Source: JANWLD01 sp036278875
GTDB lineage: Bacteria; Patescibacteriota; Saccharimonadia; Saccharimonadales; 2-12-FULL-41-12
Direction: 5' to 3'
Assembly (NCBI GenBank): GCA_036278875.1
Contig: DASUKF010000030.1
Span: forward strand, 1-60,765
DNA: 60,765 nucleotides
Part shown: one piece after another, positions 58,742 through 60,765 of the stretch
Position numbering within the stretch: the first letter of the stretch is position 1
Layout of the letters: every line of letters begins with the position of its first letter
Notes under the pieces: generated by a model
The model's database searches: none
Told to the model about the DNA's origin: nothing
What the model saw: only the letters and a program-made list of their open reading frames with translations
Program-made: the position numbers and the translations under genes

Positions 58742-59233
58742 TTATGCCTCAAGTTTGCATTCCATAATCCAGTCGCCTCTTTCTTCTAACCATGCCGTGA
58801 CCTTGAAGCCGAACTTTTCATATAGCGGTTTGGCATACTCTCTGCTATGCGTCTGCAGGCTCAGCCGGGCAAACCCGGCCCTCTTAGCCCAATCCATAGC
58901 CATTGAAACTAAAGCCCTGCCCACGCCACGGCGCTGCCACTCGGGCACCACGGCAAGCCTTTTGAGACTTCCTTCGCCGTGCCCGTCGTTTTTCAAACCT
59001 ATAAAACCTATTACATTACCTTTGTTATCTTTAGCGATGAAGAAATTGCCGCCGGGTTTTATGTAATACGCTTCGATAGCTTTCAAATCGGCCTGGGAAT
59101 CCAGTATCCGGCCGGCAAACTCATTCTGCCCCGATTCTCTCTGCCACAGCCGTACGTCCAGGTGCAAGCCCGCTATAATGTCAGGCTTGTCTGCACCCGG
59201 TTGAAACGCACTAATAGAATATTCTTTGAACAT
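58742..59233 (-). CDS. GNAT-family N-acetyltransferase
   Basis: A 163-residue GNAT domain. The acetyl-CoA loop is RRGVGRALVSMAMDWAK near 102-118 (R/Q-x-x-G-x-G/A), preceded by the strand GSLKRLAVVPEWQ and followed by FARLSLQTHSREYAKPLYEKFGF, the standard motif B. It acetylates a small molecule or protein amine; substrate unknown. No ribosome site or close -10 box is obvious. Monocistronic. Confidence 0.9.
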   Translation of the reverse strand: MFKEYSISAFQPGADKPDIIAGLHLDVRLWQRESGQNEFAGRILDSQADLKAIEAYYIKPGGNFFIAKDNKGNVIGFIGLKNDGHGEGSLKRLAVVPEWQRRGVGRALVSMAMDWAKRAGFARLSLQTHSREYAKPLYEKFGFKVTAWLEERGDWIMECKLEA

Positions 59234-59277
59234 CTTTTTATTTCTAAACTTTAAAATAAGTATAGCAAGTGCTTTGG

Positions 59278-59306
59278 TTGACCTTAAAACATATTATGTT
59301 TATGCT
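59278..59306 (+). promoter_or_regulatory. Promoter of the right-edge membrane protein gene
   Basis: TTGACC at 59278-59283, 17-nt spacer, TATGCT at 59301-59306, giving a leader of about 27 nt to the ATG at 59339. Confidence 0.45.
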
Positions 59307-59338
59307 TAGAGCAAATAGAAAAATAAAAACTCCCATAG

Positions 59339-60765
59339 ATGAATCCGCAAGAACCAGCTGCAAACACGTCCGCATCACCAGCCGACACCGTACTTGCCGT
59401 AACACCACAGCCTTCGGCTACGATACAGCCTTCCACTCCATCCCCTCAACCTGCAACCGATCCGATAGCCGTACCTCCCCCGGTACAACAGCAACCGCAG
59501 GGCGCAGTGACTAGCCTGAATATAGAAGCCCTGCGGGGGTATGAACAGGTACGGATAGCTACTACAACAAGCTCGATCATAAAATCAGACCCTTCGTTAA
59601 GGAAAAAACGCATATTGGCAATAATTTTCATATGCACGCTGATACTTCTACTGCCCGGTGTCATAATGCTCTTATTGGTCTATTTGAAAGCCGGAAAGCA
59701 GGCCAAGGCGCAAAGGCATGCCGCCAGCGAATCGATGTTCGCAAATTTTGCCCGGACTAATAATTTAAAGCTGCAGGATAACCCGCCATTGCCGTCTGCC
59801 GATTCTCATCCAGGACTTTTAGACCAGTTCAGTATGCAGCTCGCCGGTATAGGCCAACATATGCCGGATAGCATGAAAGGTCTGGTATCCGGAGGTGATG
59901 TCGAGCCGGCCGTGAGCGGAATACTTGATAACGGGTTGGTCTTTAAGTTAAAACTTGAGCATCTTAAAATCAATATAAGCAAAAACGGTGTCACTGACCC
60001 CATGGTAGGTTTGGGGCTTATCCAGCCTGCGGCCCACGGCGCAAATATAGGTGGAGTCAATGTGGGGGTCGGCAATGTATTCACGGACCCTACGGTCCAA
60101 TTACGCCAACTTAAAAGTGCCGGCAAGGATGAAATTTTCTTTACTGTCACGGTCCTGGGAGATAGTCCTGCCGATGTGACTTCCGTCGGTACAAACCCCA
60201 GGAGCGTAACCGTGAACGGCGAATATCTGTACATGACACTTACCGTAGATGTCGGACAAAAACTTATGCCACACATATTAATCACCCCTAAGAAAAACGG
60301 TTTCGGCCTGCCTCTGATGCCGGCGCTGGCAGAAAATATAAATCTTGAGGGTAATTTTAACGAATATTTTGACGTCAAAGCGCAAAGAGGATATGAAACC
60401 GAGGTACTGCAGATACTTGATCCCAGCGTCATGCAAAATTTCATGAACGACATGTCCGATATCACGATTGAATTCAGCGGCGGACAGATGCGTCTTATGC
60501 TGGCAATCAGGCCATATATATCACAGATCACACTTGCCGATGCGACCAGCCGGCTGTACGGCTTGGCAGTAAAGTACAAAGACTGGCTGCAGCATCGCTT
60601 TAGCGCGTGGAGTTTCAGCCCGCAACAGGCACCCTATGATTTAACGCTGGGCGGCGTTAATGAAAGCCTGGTAGGACAACACATCAACAGCCTAGGTCCT
60701 TCGCATGTCACGTGGATTAACAGAAGCAATGTAGCACCTGATGCCGGTATGGGTGCAACCGACCC
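59339..60765 (+). CDS. Single-pass membrane protein with large outside domain (3' end outside window)
   Basis: An open frame from the ATG at 59339 continues to the window end (475 residues, no stop). It has a Pro/Thr/Ala-rich cytoplasmic N-terminus (1-55), a basic stretch (SLRKKR), a transmembrane helix about 93-113 (ILAIIFICTLILLLPGVIML), and a long outside domain with mixed strands and helices (GLVFKLKLEHLKINIS, EIFFTVTVLGDSPADVTSVG, DITIEFSGGQMRLMLAIRPY). The order proline-rich head, one helix, outside domain recalls the proteins at 1246-1677 and 12784-13791. I recognise no family. A longer antisense frame at 59806-60579 is not credible because this frame has the better composition. Confidence 0.65.
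   Translation, partial: MNPQEPAANTSASPADTVLAVTPQPSATIQPSTPSPQPATDPIAVPPPVQQQPQGAVTSLNIEALRGYEQVRIATTTSSIIKSDPSLRKKRILAIIFICTLILLLPGVIMLLLVYLKAGKQAKAQRHAASESMFANFARTNNLKLQDNPPLPSADSHPGLLDQFSMQLAGIGQHMPDSMKGLVSGGDVEPAVSGILDNGLVFKLKLEHLKINISKNGVTDPMVGLGLIQPAAHGANIGGVNVGVGNVFTDPTVQLRQLKSAGKDEIFFTVTVLGDSPADVTSVGTNPRSVTVNGEYLYMTLTVDVGQKLMPHILITPKKNGFGLPLMPALAENINLEGNFNEYFDVKAQRGYETEVLQILDPSVMQNFMNDMSDITIEFSGGQMRLMLAIRPYISQITLADATSRLYGLAVKYKDWLQHRFSAWSFSPQQAPYDLTLGGVNESLVGQHINSLGPSHVTWINRSNVAPDAGMGATD

Noticed and set aside
59806..60579. A minus-strand open frame of 257 codons with apparent hydrophobic stretches
   Set aside because: The plus-strand frame from 59339 continues through the whole interval with a coherent membrane protein layout and a promoter upstream.
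1..60765. CRISPR arrays, insertion sequences, prophage genes, rRNA
   Set aside because: No regularly spaced repeats, no transposase or integrase motifs, no phage structural proteins and no rRNA sequence were seen on either strand.

Overview
The window looks like a chromosome segment from an ultra-small Candidate Phyla Radiation (Patescibacteria) bacterium, most probably a Saccharibacterium (TM7). UGA is used as a stop codon (for example in the ATGA overlaps of metG/tatD and the GTGA overlap at 35011-35014), which argues against the code-25 Gracilibacteria/Absconditabacteria. Genes are tightly packed, many enzymes are short versions of their family (AlaRS, epsilon subunit, asparaginase), and much of the coding is surface proteins and orphan soluble proteins. 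An Rpf-type muralytic protein, LPNTG anchoring, a prepilin-like protein and MoxR/VWA genes fit an epibiont of Gram-positive hosts. The assignment is inference; no 16S rRNA or ribosomal protein lies in the window.

Layout. 1-2858: a left-truncated ftsA-like gene, two membrane-anchored proteins and an acidic orphan. 2859-6754: alaS, an orphan, and mnmA. 6790-12671: a minus-strand surface locus with three paralogous secreted beta-rich proteins, a DUF916-like membrane protein, a PKD protein and a one-TM protein. 12784-13791: a membrane-anchored repetitive protein. 13788-19613: an F1-type ATPase cluster (epsilon, beta, gamma, alpha, delta, b) led by an exported protein with a C-terminal subunit-c-like hairpin; no ordinary a or c gene is present. 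19685-24134: cysteine desulfurase, tatD, metG, DUF475/TerC-like. 24216-24631: tmRNA, followed by a PadR-like regulator bracketed by two copies of the tmRNA terminator.

25166-30013: five orphan soluble proteins plus an asparaginase-domain protein and a DMT exporter. 30147-36676: DEAD-box helicase with a structured leader, ArsR/AHSA1 pair, PEBP, glutaredoxin, a LeuB-like dehydrogenase, class IV aminotransferase, MarR, rsmA, PPC-domain protein. 36695-43478: Rpf-like protein, UvrD/PcrA helicase, acidic tail-anchored protein, tpiA, pgk, MPG glycosylase. 43564-43638: tRNA-Glu(UUC), then a prepilin-like protein. 44565-49843: a VWA / MoxR / DUF58 operon running into a 38-proline surface protein and an LPNTG protein. 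49887-55329: histidine kinase, ThiF/E1-like protein, PaaK-like AMP-forming enzyme and a divergent receiver. 55377-60765: murD-like, murI, an EEP-family phosphatase/nuclease, an orphan, a GNAT, and a right-truncated membrane protein.

How the parts relate. The cysteine desulfurase can supply sulfur for MnmA thiolation of tRNA-Glu; MurI and MurD both concern D-glutamate in peptidoglycan; tpiA and pgk are glycolytic. The cells may have several dedicated surface systems: the DUF916-like locus, the MoxR/VWA/DUF58 locus, Rpf and a type IV pilus component. Expression signals are distinctive: first genes of transcription units often carry a -10 box only 6-12 nt before the start codon (leaderless mRNAs), whereas downstream genes carry AAGGAG-type ribosome binding sites. 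Most convergent gene pairs have touching or overlapping stop codons. The best candidates for undescribed biology are the F1 cluster lacking a/c, the ThiF-PaaK pair beside a two-component system, and the two surface loci.
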